A stretch of DNA of 64,000 nt from CAZPMO01 sp964587515 (GTDB taxonomy: Bacteria > Pseudomonadota > Alphaproteobacteria > MPNO01): the NCBI GenBank assembly GCA_964587515.1, contig CAZPMO010000002.1, forward strand, positions 10,317 to 74,316, in the 5' to 3' direction. The position numbers and the translations under genes were made by a program. Shown here piece after piece: positions 9,633 through 17,647 of the stretch. The notes beneath the pieces were generated by a model. That model was not told where the DNA came from and ran no database searches. It saw nothing but the letters and a program-made list of their open reading frames with translations. How positions within the stretch are numbered: position 1 is the stretch's first letter; every line of letters begins with the position of its first letter.

Positions 9633-10829
9633 TTATGCCGAGGCCAAGGCCTGGGCGAGATCTTCCTTCACGTCTTCCGGGTCTTCCAGCCCGACCGACA
9701 GGCGCACCAGGCTGTCGCCGATGCGGAGATAATCGCGGTCCTCCTGCGTCAGACGCTGATGCGTGGTGGTCGCGGGGTGAGTGACGAGGCTTTTGGTATC
9801 GCCGAGATTGTTCGAGATGTTGATCAGCCTGAGCGCGTTCAACACGCGGAATGCGCGCTCCTTGCCGCCGTCGATATCGAAGGTCAGAACATTGCCGAAA
9901 TCGTCCATCTGCTTCCTGGCCAGCGCGTGCTGGGGATGGCTTTCAAGGCCGGGATAGGTCACCCGCGTCAGCCCGTCATGGCCGTCGAGAAAACCGGCCA
10001 CTTCGGCTGCGTTGCGGCAATGCTGCATGACCCGGAGTTCTAGCGTCTCCAGACCTTTCAGCATAATCCAGGCGTTGAACGGGCTCAGCGAAGGACCGGT
10101 ATGGCGCATGAAGGGTTTCAGCACGTTCTCGCAGTAATCCTCGCTGCCCAGGATCGCACCGCCGAGGCATCGCCCCTGCCCGTCGATATGCTTGGTCGCG
10201 GAATAGACCACGATGTCCGCGCCAAGCTCCATCGGCCGTTGCAGCACCGGGGTCGCGAACACATTGTCGATGACCACCAGCGCGCCCGCTTCGTGGGCGA
10301 GCCTGGAGACCGCTTCGATGTCGATGATGTCGAGGCCGGGATTGGACGGCGTCTCGATGAAAACGCACGCCGTCGGCCGCTTCAACGCGTCCGCCCATTG
10401 ATCGAGATCGGTGCCGTCGACGATGGTCGTCTCGACCCCGTAACGCGGCAATATCTCGGTCAGGATGTAAAGACACGATCCGAATAAGGCGCGCGAGCCG
10501 ACCACATGGTCGCCGGCTTTCACCATGCAGGCCATGGAGGCGAACACCGCGGCCATGCCGGTCGCGGTCGCGCGGCAATCTGGCGCGCCCTCGATCAGCC
10601 GCATACGTTCCTGGAACATGTCGACGGTGGGATTGCTGAAGCGCGAATAGATGAAGCGGTCGATGCGGTCCTTGAACGCGTCCTCGGCCTCCTCGGCGGC
10701 GTTATAGATATAGCCGGACGTCGCGAAGATCGCTTCTGAGGTCTCGCCGAATTCAGATCGCATTGTGCCGCCCCGGACCATTTTGGTCCTCGGCCGCCAC
10801 GATTGCTGAATCTCTTTATCCACTTCCAT
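9633..10829 (-). CDS. metZ: O-succinylhomoserine sulfhydrylase
   Basis: PLP enzyme of the Cys/Met metabolism family that makes homocysteine directly from O-succinylhomoserine and sulfide; 398 aa. The PLP Lys is 213 in YSATKHIDGQGR. Other family blocks are YSRFSNPTVDMF, ATATGMAAV and the C-terminal SNNLGDTKSLVTHPATTTH. The ATG at 10829 has a strong GAGGGAGAG site. A second in-frame ATG at 10895 would add 22 residues and begins right after the SAM-II aptamer. The SAM-II element and terminator upstream show control by S-adenosylmethionine, which fits MetZ better than a gamma-lyase. Confidence 0.93.
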   Translation of the reverse strand: MEVDKEIQQSWRPRTKMVRGGTMRSEFGETSEAIFATSGYIYNAAEEAEDAFKDRIDRFIYSRFSNPTVDMFQERMRLIEGAPDCRATATGMAAVFASMACMVKAGDHVVGSRALFGSCLYILTEILPRYGVETTIVDGTDLDQWADALKRPTACVFIETPSNPGLDIIDIEAVSRLAHEAGALVVIDNVFATPVLQRPMELGADIVVYSATKHIDGQGRCLGGAILGSEDYCENVLKPFMRHTGPSLSPFNAWIMLKGLETLELRVMQHCRNAAEVAGFLDGHDGLTRVTYPGLESHPQHALARKQMDDFGNVLTFDIDGGKERAFRVLNALRLINISNNLGDTKSLVTHPATTTHQRLTQEDRDYLRIGDSLVRLSVGLEDPEDVKEDLAQALASA

Positions 10830-10863
10830 GTCACTCTCCCTCGGACCCCTTGGGTCAAACGAA

Positions 10864-10892
10864 AACCCCCGGCCGATCGGCCGGGGGTTTTT
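10864..10892 (-). terminator. Intrinsic terminator between the SAM-II aptamer and metZ
   Basis: A perfect palindrome on 10866-10887 forms a 9-bp stem of five C and GGCC paired to GGCC and five G around a GATC loop. On the minus strand it is followed by four T, then CGTTT. It sits just downstream of the aptamer and 37 bases upstream of the metZ ATG. This arrangement suggests SAM binding controls read-through into metZ. On the plus strand five T follow, so the hairpin could work in both directions. Confidence 0.75.
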
Positions 10893-10901
10893 CATCCTCC
10901 G

Positions 10902-10958
10902 ACCTTTTAGCGTTTTATTTAACGTGGTCGCAAGCCGGCCGGCCCAAATCACCACGGT
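10902..10958 (-). promoter_or_regulatory. SAM-II riboswitch aptamer
   Basis: Read on the minus strand, the segment contains the conserved SAM-II core: CGTGGTGATTTGG, then CCGGCTTGCG, then ACCACGTTAAATAAAACGC and TAAAAGG. The P1 helix forms between CGTGGT (10956-10951) and ACCACG (10928-10923); the A-rich 3' segment CGCTAAAAGG would close the H-type pseudoknot. SAM-II RNAs control met genes in alphaproteobacteria, and this one lies directly upstream of metZ. The ctaA stop is about 30 bases further upstream. Confidence 0.88.
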
Positions 10959-10990
10959 GGCGGGATTGTTAGCGGGTACGACCGCCGGGG

Positions 10991-12037
10991 TCAAGCGGCT
11001 GAAGAGCGCCGCGCGCCGTGCGCGGTCCACACCGCCAGCGTGAACAGGATCATGGCCCCCGCCTGGTGCGCCGCGGCGATGGCGATCTGGACCTCGCTGA
11101 GTAGCGTCGCGATGCCGAGCCCGGCCTGAACCAGTGACCACGCCGCAAGCAAATCGATGGCGCGGCGGTCCGATCCGACCAGCCTGGCGGCCCGCGCGCG
11201 GAACCACAAAGCCAGGATCAGGACCACCAGCGAGATTGCCACCACGCGGTGCGTGAACTGCACCGTGGCGGCGTTTTCAAAGAAATTCAGCGGCCATGGG
11301 TCGATCGTGAACATGCCGGAAGGCGCAAGCCCGCCATCCATCAGCGGAAAGGTGTTATAGGCGAGCCCGGCATCGATGCCCGCCACGAAGGCGCCAGTTA
11401 TCACGGTCACGGAAGTCCAGCCCAGCACCGTCCAGCATAGAGGGCGAAGCCGGGCCGCAGCCCCGCCCGATACTCCGGCGCGCGCCAGATCGAGCGCCAG
11501 CCACATCAGATAACCATAGATCGCGACCGCCAGCGCGAGATGGGCCGCGAGCCGGTACTGGCTGACCGCCGGCCGGTCTACGAGACCGCTTTTCACCATG
11601 TACCAGCCGAGCAACCCCTGCGCGCCGCCGAGCACGAAGGCGAAGACCAACCTGCCGGTCAGCGCGCGATCGAGCCGCCGGCGCAGCAGGAAATAGACGA
11701 AAGGAACGAAGAACACGATGCCGATGGCGCGGCCCCACAGGCGATGCAGATATTCGAACCAGTAGATCGCCTTGAAGTCGGCCAGCGTCATCCAGAAATT
11801 GCTGGTGCGGAACTCCGGCGAATCGCGATAGGCCTGAAATAGTTCCCGCCACGCGGCCTCGCTGAGCGGCGGCAGGGCGCCGGTGACCGGACGCCAGTCG
11901 ACGATGGAAAGACCCGATTCCGTCAACCGCGTAACGCCGCCCAGCACCACCATGGCGAACACCATCGCGCAGCAGACGACCAGCCACATCACCACCGCGC
12001 GGCTGTCCGATGCTCCGGTGCGGACGCGTCCGGTCAA
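10991..12037 (-). CDS. ctaA: Heme A synthase (COX15/CtaA family)
   Basis: Inner-membrane enzyme that oxidises the C8 methyl of heme O to the formyl of heme A for aa3-type oxidases; 348 aa and eight predicted helices in two repeats. Candidate heme-ligand His residues lie in EYLHRLWGR, AAHLAL, QFTHRVV and AAHQAG. The N-terminal motif GGVTRLTESGLSIVDW is the alphaproteobacterial and mitochondrial type 2 signature. TTG 12037 follows GAGGAA by about 9 bases; a TTG at 12097 would add 20 residues. It is divergent from the TauE gene. Confidence 0.92.
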   Translation of the reverse strand: MTGRVRTGASDSRAVVMWLVVCCAMVFAMVVLGGVTRLTESGLSIVDWRPVTGALPPLSEAAWRELFQAYRDSPEFRTSNFWMTLADFKAIYWFEYLHRLWGRAIGIVFFVPFVYFLLRRRLDRALTGRLVFAFVLGGAQGLLGWYMVKSGLVDRPAVSQYRLAAHLALAVAIYGYLMWLALDLARAGVSGGAAARLRPLCWTVLGWTSVTVITGAFVAGIDAGLAYNTFPLMDGGLAPSGMFTIDPWPLNFFENAATVQFTHRVVAISLVVLILALWFRARAARLVGSDRRAIDLLAAWSLVQAGLGIATLLSEVQIAIAAAHQAGAMILFTLAVWTAHGARRSSAA

Positions 12038-12074
12038 GGCGTTTTTTCCTCGCGAACTCAGTTCAATTCCAATG

Positions 12075-12098
12075 TTTGGGCCACGGCAGCGGCCCAAA
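12075..12098. repeat. Small inverted repeat upstream of ctaA
   Basis: TTTGGGCC (12075-12082) is paired with GGCCCAAA (12091-12098) around an 8-base loop. It lies in the ctaA-tauE divergent region, in the leader of ctaA if the start at 12037 is right. It has no T-run. Possible operator or leader hairpin; function not shown. Confidence 0.35.
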
Positions 12099-12241
12099 TC
12101 ATGTCATAGCGTGTCGCCCCTACCCGAACAATAGTGGCATCGGTCGCGCTGCATCGGAAGGCGTCGATCAGCGGGAGCGTTCCATGCTATGACAGTTGCG
12201 CGCGGCGTTTGCCGCTGCCAATCGCCGCTAAGGATTCCCGT

Positions 12242-12982
12242 TTGGACGCCGTCTTTATCGCCACCGCAATCGTCGCGTTTCTTGTCGCGGGCTGCGTCAA
12301 GGGGGTGATCGGGCTCGGCCTGCCGCTGACCTCCATCGCCATCCTCACCACCACCATCGGGCTGCGCGAGGCGATCCCGATTATCGTGATCCCGGTGCTG
12401 GTCACCAATATCTGGCAGGCCAGCCGGGGCGGCGCGCTGATGCGCCATTTCAGGCGTTTCTGGTCCATGAACCTGCTGCTTTGCGCCGGCACCTGGGCCG
12501 GCACGGTGATGCTGTTTATGATCGATCCCAATATCCTGCTGCTCCTGCTGGGGGTCGTGATTATCGCCTGGGTGCTGATCAATCTGTTCGCGGTGCGCGC
12601 GACGGTGCCGGACGGCGCGGAATGGTGGATGTCGCCCTCGGTGGGCGCGTTCTCGGGCGTGCTGACCGGGCTTACCGGATCGGTCGGGGCGCCGGTCGCC
12701 ATCTACCTTCAGGCGCTCGATCTCGAAAAAGAAGCCTTCCTGCAGGCGATCAGCCTGTCGTTTCTGCTCGCCGCCCTAACCTGGATACCGGCGCTCGCCG
12801 AACAATCGGCCTATGATTTCGAGATCGCGCTCTATTCGACCGCGGCGCTGGCGCCCGCCTTCGCCGGCATGTGGATCGGCCAGCGCATCCGCTCCCGCCT
12901 GTCGGAGGAGCATTTCCGACGCGGCGTGTTCGTCTTTCTGTTAATCGTCGGCGCCAATTTGATCCGCAAGGCGGTATTTTGA
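12242..12982 (+). CDS. TauE/SafE family membrane exporter
   Basis: A 246-aa integral membrane protein with about eight helices in two halves. The N-terminal half starts with the family motif AGCVKGVIGLGLPLTSIA and the second half with GVLTGLTGSVGAPVAIYLQAL. The family exports sulfite, sulfoacetate or related organic acids, but the substrate here is unknown. TTG 12242 follows AAGGA with 7 bases between; the frame stays open to 12134 but that extension is polar and atypical. No sulfonate-degradation gene lies next to it. Confidence 0.83.
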   Translation: MDAVFIATAIVAFLVAGCVKGVIGLGLPLTSIAILTTTIGLREAIPIIVIPVLVTNIWQASRGGALMRHFRRFWSMNLLLCAGTWAGTVMLFMIDPNILLLLLGVVIIAWVLINLFAVRATVPDGAEWWMSPSVGAFSGVLTGLTGSVGAPVAIYLQALDLEKEAFLQAISLSFLLAALTWIPALAEQSAYDFEIALYSTAALAPAFAGMWIGQRIRSRLSEEHFRRGVFVFLLIVGANLIRKAVF

Positions 12983-13057
12983 GCCGCCCCTCGCGAATTG
13001 ACCCGCGAACGATTTTGCCACAACATCCACGCTGCCAAACGGACCGGAGTACAGAGC

Positions 13058-13894
13058 ATGAACCGACTGCGCCATATCGCTTATTCGGTGACCGACGTCC
13101 CGAAAGCCCGCAAATTCTTCGAAGACGGCTTCGGCATGGACGCGGTGTTGGAAGCATCGCGCGCGCTTTACATGTCGGACGGGGTGATGAACGTCGCGCT
13201 GCTCGGCATCGAGGGAAGGCCGGCCGGCTGGGACGGGGCCGAGCCGTTCTACGGCATCCATCATTTTGGTCTCTGGGTCGATGACGCGGCGGAGACCGGG
13301 CGGCGCATCGAGGCCGCCGGCGGCGCCTTCGTGACCGGCGAACAGCCGGCCGACGACGACGCTTTCTACGAGCTCAAATACCGCGACCCGTGGGGCAATG
13401 TCTTCGATATTACCACCAATGGCTGGGCGGGCGCGGCCAAGGATGTCCAGCCCGGCCCGGGCTCGGCGCGCAGCCGCCTGCGCCACGTGGCGCTGTCGGT
13501 GACCGACCCCGAGGCGGTGCAGAAATTTTTCGAGGACGCCTTCGGCATGACCAAGGCGGGCAATGCCGGGGCCGGCGTCTATATGACCGACGGCACGCTG
13601 AACATCGCGCTGCTGGGGCGCAAGGGCAAACCGCTCGGCTATGAAGGCACGGAGCCGTTCTACGGTATCGATCATGTGGGTATCTGGGTCGACGACATCA
13701 CCGAAGCGCGCGAGCGCGTAGAGGCGGCGGGCGCGAAATACGTGCTCGGCAACGAAAGCAACGATCCCAACACGTTCTACGAGATCAAATATCGCGACCC
13801 GCTGGGCCACCTGTTCGATCTTACCGCCGGCGGCTGGAAAGGCGCGGTGAAAGAGGTGGTTCCCGCCGCCGAAACCGCCGCCGCGGCCGAGTAG
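13058..13894 (+). CDS. Tandem VOC (glyoxalase/dioxygenase fold) protein
   Basis: A 278-aa protein made of two clearly homologous VOC units, about 1-130 and 140-270. Each unit begins with LRHIAYSVTD or LRHVALSVTD, has KFFED.FGM, a PFYGI.H.G.WVDD block, and ends with FYE.KYRDP.G. The paired metal positions (His in RHI/RHV and IHH/IDH, Glu in FYE) are present in both halves. The reaction is not known; lactoylglutathione lyase-like enzymes, epimerases and extradiol enzymes share this fold. ATG 13058 begins the first unit directly. The next gene starts 12 bases later, which suggests one operon. Confidence 0.82.
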   Translation: MNRLRHIAYSVTDVPKARKFFEDGFGMDAVLEASRALYMSDGVMNVALLGIEGRPAGWDGAEPFYGIHHFGLWVDDAAETGRRIEAAGGAFVTGEQPADDDAFYELKYRDPWGNVFDITTNGWAGAAKDVQPGPGSARSRLRHVALSVTDPEAVQKFFEDAFGMTKAGNAGAGVYMTDGTLNIALLGRKGKPLGYEGTEPFYGIDHVGIWVDDITEARERVEAAGAKYVLGNESNDPNTFYEIKYRDPLGHLFDLTAGGWKGAVKEVVPAAETAAAAE

Positions 13895-13906
13895 CGGGAC
13901 GCCTCC

Positions 13907-14887
13907 ATGTCCGATTACGAAGCGCCGGAAGTCCAGCGCCGGCTGTTTCCGGATATCACCGGCAACGCGGTGAACGGGCTGGGCGAGGAAGCGCGGCGTT
14001 CTCCGTCGCCCATATACTGGCACTATTCGCAGGACATCGACCTGCCGCACCGCGCGCTGCAGGATTATTATCTGGCCGGGTTCGACGACAAGCCCGAGTT
14101 GCAGGATTTTCATTTGAAATATGGCGGGCGCGGCGGACGTGAGCGGCCGGAAAAGCCCTCCGCCCCGGTGGTTGATACGCCGGAGGTCTGGACCGAAAAA
14201 ATCAAGGCGCACGCGCTCGCCAACGAGGCCGATATCGTGGGCATCGCGCGCATCAAGCCCGAATGGGTGTTCGAGGGGTACGAGGTCGCCGAGCCCTGGA
14301 TCGTGATGATCGGCGTGGCCATGGATCACGGCGAAATCAACAAGGCGCCCGAACTGCCGTCGGCCGTGGAGACCATGACCCAATATAACCGGGGCACCCG
14401 CGCCGCCCGCGCGGTGGCCAATTTCATCCAGTCCCAGGGTTACGACGCGCACCCGCATGGCGGGCCCATGGCGGGACCGATGCTGCTGATCCCGCCCGCC
14501 ATCGAGGCCGGGCTCGGCGAGCTAGGCAAGCACGGCTCGATGATCAACCGGCGCTTCGGATCGTCGTTCCGGCTCGCCGGGGTGATGACCGATTTGCCGC
14601 TGGTGGCGGATGCGCCGGCGCCATTCGGGTCCGACGATTTCTGCGTCAACTGTCAGGTCTGCGTCAACGCCTGCCCGCCCGACGCGATCTTCCGCGAAAA
14701 GCAGACCGTGCGCGGCGAGCGCAAATGGTTCGTCGATTTCGACAAATGCATCCCGTTCTTCAACGACACCCAGGGCTGCGGCATCTGCATCGCGCGCTGC
14801 CCATGGTCTCGGCCGGGCGTCGCCTCCAACCTTGCCGACAAGCTCGCCGCCCGCCGCGCGCGATTGGAGCGCGGCGAAGGTCACTGA
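13907..14887 (+). CDS. Reductive dehalogenase-like cobalamin/iron-sulfur protein (cytoplasmic)
   Basis: A 326-aa protein with a C-terminal di-cluster ferredoxin segment: CVNCQVCVNACP followed by CIPFFNDTQGCGICIARCP, giving ligands for two [4Fe-4S] clusters. Before it is the B12-binding block GELGKHGSMINRRFGSSFRLAGVMTDLPL, typical of RdhA and related QueG enzymes. There is no Tat signal and no membrane anchor partner, unlike respiratory dehalogenases. Its length and the FFND spacing favour the short RdhA-like group over QueG. The likely task is a reductive, corrinoid-dependent step on an unknown substrate, possibly with the tandem VOC protein 12 bases upstream. Confidence 0.78.
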   Translation: MSDYEAPEVQRRLFPDITGNAVNGLGEEARRSPSPIYWHYSQDIDLPHRALQDYYLAGFDDKPELQDFHLKYGGRGGRERPEKPSAPVVDTPEVWTEKIKAHALANEADIVGIARIKPEWVFEGYEVAEPWIVMIGVAMDHGEINKAPELPSAVETMTQYNRGTRAARAVANFIQSQGYDAHPHGGPMAGPMLLIPPAIEAGLGELGKHGSMINRRFGSSFRLAGVMTDLPLVADAPAPFGSDDFCVNCQVCVNACPPDAIFREKQTVRGERKWFVDFDKCIPFFNDTQGCGICIARCPWSRPGVASNLADKLAARRARLERGEGH

Positions 14888-14892
14888 TCGCC

Positions 14893-15843
14893 TTAACCGG
14901 CGATGTCGAGCACCACTTTGCCCCGTGTGCGGCCGCCTTCCACATGGCGATGCGCTTCCGCCGCCTCGGCCAGCGGATAGACCGCATCCAGCGTGACCTT
15001 GACGGCGCCGTCATCGATCAACCGCCCGATCTCGGCCAGTTGCGCGCCGTCGGGATGGACCAGCACCATGGTCCCCTTGCCCTTATTGGCCTCGGCTTCT
15101 TCGGGCGGCACCGGGCCGGTGATCGAGATCAACCAGCCGCCGTCCTTCAGCACCTGCCAGCTGCGCGGCCGCTCGGCGGCATCGATGGTGTGAAAAACCA
15201 GGTCGACATCATCGACGACGCCGGTGAAATCGACCGCGCCGTAATCGACGAACTGATCGACGCCGAGCCCCGTGACGAAAGCCTCGTTACGCGCCGACGC
15301 GGTGCCGATTACCGTCGCGCCCTTCCATTTCGCGAGTTGCGCCGCGATATGGCCGACGCCACCGGCGGCCGCGTGGATCAGGGCGCGCTGACCGGCTGCC
15401 AGCCCGGCGGTATCGAACATCGCCTGCCAGGCGGTCAGCGCCACCAGCGGCACGGCGGCAGCTTCGGCATGGCTCAGCGAGGCGGGCTTGGGCGCGAGAT
15501 CGCCGGCGGGCGCGCTGACATATTCGGCGTAGGCCCCGGCGAGGACGGGAAAGCGCGGCATGGAAAACACCTCATCGCCCACTTTCCAGTCCGGCGAGCG
15601 GCTTTCGACCACGGTGCCCGAAATATCCCAACCCAGGATTACCGGCATCTTCACGTCGTCGCCCCAGCGGCGGTTCACGCCGATGCCGTCGCGGGTCTTG
15701 AAATCGATCGGATTGATGCCGGCGGCATGGACCCGGACCAGCACCTCGCCCTCGTCCGCGACCGGCCGCGGCGCGTCTTCCAGCACCAGCGCATCGGCGT
15801 TGCCGAAATCATGCATGGTGACGGCTTTCATGGTCTCGGTCAT
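14893..15843 (-). CDS. NADP-dependent quinone reductase-like MDR oxidoreductase
   Basis: A 316-aa zinc-independent medium-chain dehydrogenase. The Rossmann motif is AAAGGVGHIAAQLAKWKGA, and the N-terminal substrate domain has AAGINPIDFKTRDG and GWDISGTVVE. No catalytic zinc Cys/His set is seen. Likely reduces quinones or activated enones with NADPH. ATG 15843 follows AGGGAGC; the longer open frame upstream overlaps the next gene and is spurious. It lies 16 bases after the Fe-S protein on the same strand, so the pair is probably co-transcribed. It is convergent with the reductive-dehalogenase-like gene. Confidence 0.85.
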   Translation of the reverse strand: MTETMKAVTMHDFGNADALVLEDAPRPVADEGEVLVRVHAAGINPIDFKTRDGIGVNRRWGDDVKMPVILGWDISGTVVESRSPDWKVGDEVFSMPRFPVLAGAYAEYVSAPAGDLAPKPASLSHAEAAAVPLVALTAWQAMFDTAGLAAGQRALIHAAAGGVGHIAAQLAKWKGATVIGTASARNEAFVTGLGVDQFVDYGAVDFTGVVDDVDLVFHTIDAAERPRSWQVLKDGGWLISITGPVPPEEAEANKGKGTMVLVHPDGAQLAEIGRLIDDGAVKVTLDAVYPLAEAAEAHRHVEGGRTRGKVVLDIAG

Positions 15844-15859
15844 GGTGCGCTCCCTGAAA

Positions 15860-16555
15860 TTATTCCGGGTCGAGTTTAAAGCGCCGCGCGGCGCGCAGGA
15901 AGGCGCTGGTGTGGAAGTCCTGCGCCGCGCGCGGATAGGTGTGTTCGCGCCCGACCGGGCAGGCGCGGCGCGCCATGCAGCCCCGTTCGCGGCAGGGCGC
16001 GCCCAAGGGTCCGTCCACGTGACCGACACAGGCCGCCACATCGAAACGGTCCGGCTTGAACGCGTCGGCCGGGCAGACCTTCAGGCACGGTTTCCCGGCG
16101 CAAGCCTCGCACGGGCTGGGCGCATCGTCGCGTGGCGGCGGCTCGGTGGACTCGGCGAAGACGAAGGCGGCGCGATAGACGTGCCACAATCCGAATTCGG
16201 GATGGATCATGATGCCGGTGGGCGACCTGTATACCGGCTCGGCGCGCGCCGCCCAATCCTGGATCGGCGGAAAATACGGCCCCTCGTTGGGCAGGATCGC
16301 ATGCGCGCCCACCGTGTCGGCCGCGGCCAGAATGCCGGGCCGCAGCCAATCGTCGAGCGGATTGCGTCCCGGCCGTTCGCGCGCCGCGAAGATCCGCCAC
16401 ATGGCATCGCCCGCATTGCCGGCCAGCACCACCGTCGCCGCCGCGCGCCCGTCGGGCAGCGGCGGCACATTGTCGTCGACGCGCGCCTGGAACCCACCCC
16501 GGACAAACAGTCCCCAGGGCGCCAGCGCGGCGGAAAGTTTTTCGAGCAACACCAT
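15860..16555 (-). CDS. Ferredoxin-like 4Fe-4S protein
   Basis: A 231-aa protein, first two thirds without a recognised catalytic motif, last third rich in Cys: CEACAGKPCLKVCP, then AACVGHV, CRERGCMARRACP. These could hold one or two [4Fe-4S] clusters. The arrangement resembles an epoxyqueuosine-reductase-like family of soluble Fe-S proteins, without a clear corrinoid motif. Start at ATG 16555 is chosen by elimination; its ribosome site is poor and the message may be nearly leaderless. It is divergent from the small gene at 16617. Confidence 0.68.
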   Translation of the reverse strand: MVLLEKLSAALAPWGLFVRGGFQARVDDNVPPLPDGRAAATVVLAGNAGDAMWRIFAARERPGRNPLDDWLRPGILAAADTVGAHAILPNEGPYFPPIQDWAARAEPVYRSPTGIMIHPEFGLWHVYRAAFVFAESTEPPPRDDAPSPCEACAGKPCLKVCPADAFKPDRFDVAACVGHVDGPLGAPCRERGCMARRACPVGREHTYPRAAQDFHTSAFLRAARRFKLDPE

Positions 16556-16616
16556 ATAATCCAGATCAACCCGGCGTTTGTCCGCTAAACTTATAAAGAT
16601 TGCAGGAGGACCGGTC

Positions 16617-16817
16617 ATGGAAGAACAGGAATTCGAGAACGCGATTGCGATGCTGCTAAACGACATGCAGGGCGATGTCGGAGACGCGCATGAGATTTTC
16701 CTGCGCCTGAAACAGACGCTCGACGGCATGCGCGCCATCGGCATGCCGATCCCCGACGATCTCGCGGCCATGGAACGCGACATGGCGGCGGAGTTCGAGG
16801 ACGAGGCGAAGGGCTAA
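16617..16817 (+). CDS. Small acidic hypothetical protein
   Basis: A 66-aa acidic, helical protein beginning MEEQEFENAIAML and containing EIFLRLKQTLDGMRAIGMPIPDDL. The ATG at 16617 has an ideal AGGAGGA site 6 bases upstream, which supports real translation. No named family recognised. It lies 5 bases before an aldo/keto reductase gene and is probably co-transcribed with it. Confidence 0.65.
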   Translation: MEEQEFENAIAMLLNDMQGDVGDAHEIFLRLKQTLDGMRAIGMPIPDDLAAMERDMAAEFEDEAKG

Positions 16818-16822
16818 CCGCC

Positions 16823-17647
16823 ATGCTGATGCGGGCCATTCCCGCGACCGACGAGGAGATTCCGGCGGTCGGTCTCGGGACGTGGCAGGGTTTCGATATC
16901 GGCGCGGGCGCGGCCAAGAGGGAGCAGCGCGCCCGCATATTGTCGCATCTGTTCGCCGCCGGCGGCACGGTGATCGATTCCTCGCCCATGTACGGCCGCG
17001 CCGAGGAGGTCACCGGCGATCTGCTGGCCGGCATGGCGGCGCACGACAAAGCTTTTCTCGCTACAAAGGTGAGGACCAGCGGCCGTGAAGCCGGCATCCG
17101 TCAGATCGAAGATTCTTTCCGGCTGATGCGCACCGAAACTCTCGATCTGCTACAGATCCATAATCTGATCGACTGGAAAACCCATCTCGATACATTGCGC
17201 CGGCTGAAGGACGCGGGCCGGGTGCGCTATATCGGTATCACTCATTACACGAGGGCCTCGATCCCCGATCTCAGCGATATCGTCCGCGCCGAGAAACTGG
17301 ATTTCGTGCAGCTCGCATATTCACTGGCGCTGCCCGACGCGGCCGAGACCCTGTTGCCGTTATGCGCCGACAAGGGCGTCGCGACACTGATCAACCGGCC
17401 GTTCGACGGCGGCGGCATGTTCCGCGCGACGCGCCGCGACGCGTTGCCGCCCTGGGCCGCCGAGTTCGACACCGCGAGCTGGAGCCAGTTCTTCCTGAAG
17501 TTCATCCTCGCCCACCCGGCGGTGACCTGCGTGATTCCGGGAACCGGCAATCCCGACCGCGCATTCGACGATTTCGCGTCCGGGCAGGGCCGCATTCCGG
17601 ATGAAGCCGAGGCGCGGCGCATGCTCGGCCACTGGCGGAGCCTTTAG
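16823..17647 (+). CDS. Aldo/keto reductase (cytoplasmic copy)
   Basis: NADPH-dependent (beta/alpha)8 oxidoreductase of 274 aa. The catalytic tetrad can be placed at Asp52 (IDSS), Tyr57 (MYGR), Lys82 (ATKV) and His113 (QIHN). The coenzyme end has VIPGTGNP. It carries no signal peptide. Its sequence is closely related to the next gene, with shared blocks LLPLCADKGVA and INRPF, so the pair arose by tandem duplication. The stop is followed directly by the TTG of the second copy. Confidence 0.88.
   Translation: MLMRAIPATDEEIPAVGLGTWQGFDIGAGAAKREQRARILSHLFAAGGTVIDSSPMYGRAEEVTGDLLAGMAAHDKAFLATKVRTSGREAGIRQIEDSFRLMRTETLDLLQIHNLIDWKTHLDTLRRLKDAGRVRYIGITHYTRASIPDLSDIVRAEKLDFVQLAYSLALPDAAETLLPLCADKGVATLINRPFDGGGMFRATRRDALPPWAAEFDTASWSQFFLKFILAHPAVTCVIPGTGNPDRAFDDFASGQGRIPDEAEARRMLGHWRSL

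Noticed and set aside
12102..12194. TGTCATAGC/GCTATGACA inverted words flanking the tauE leader
   Set aside because: Nine bases at 75-base spacing are not enough to call an operator.
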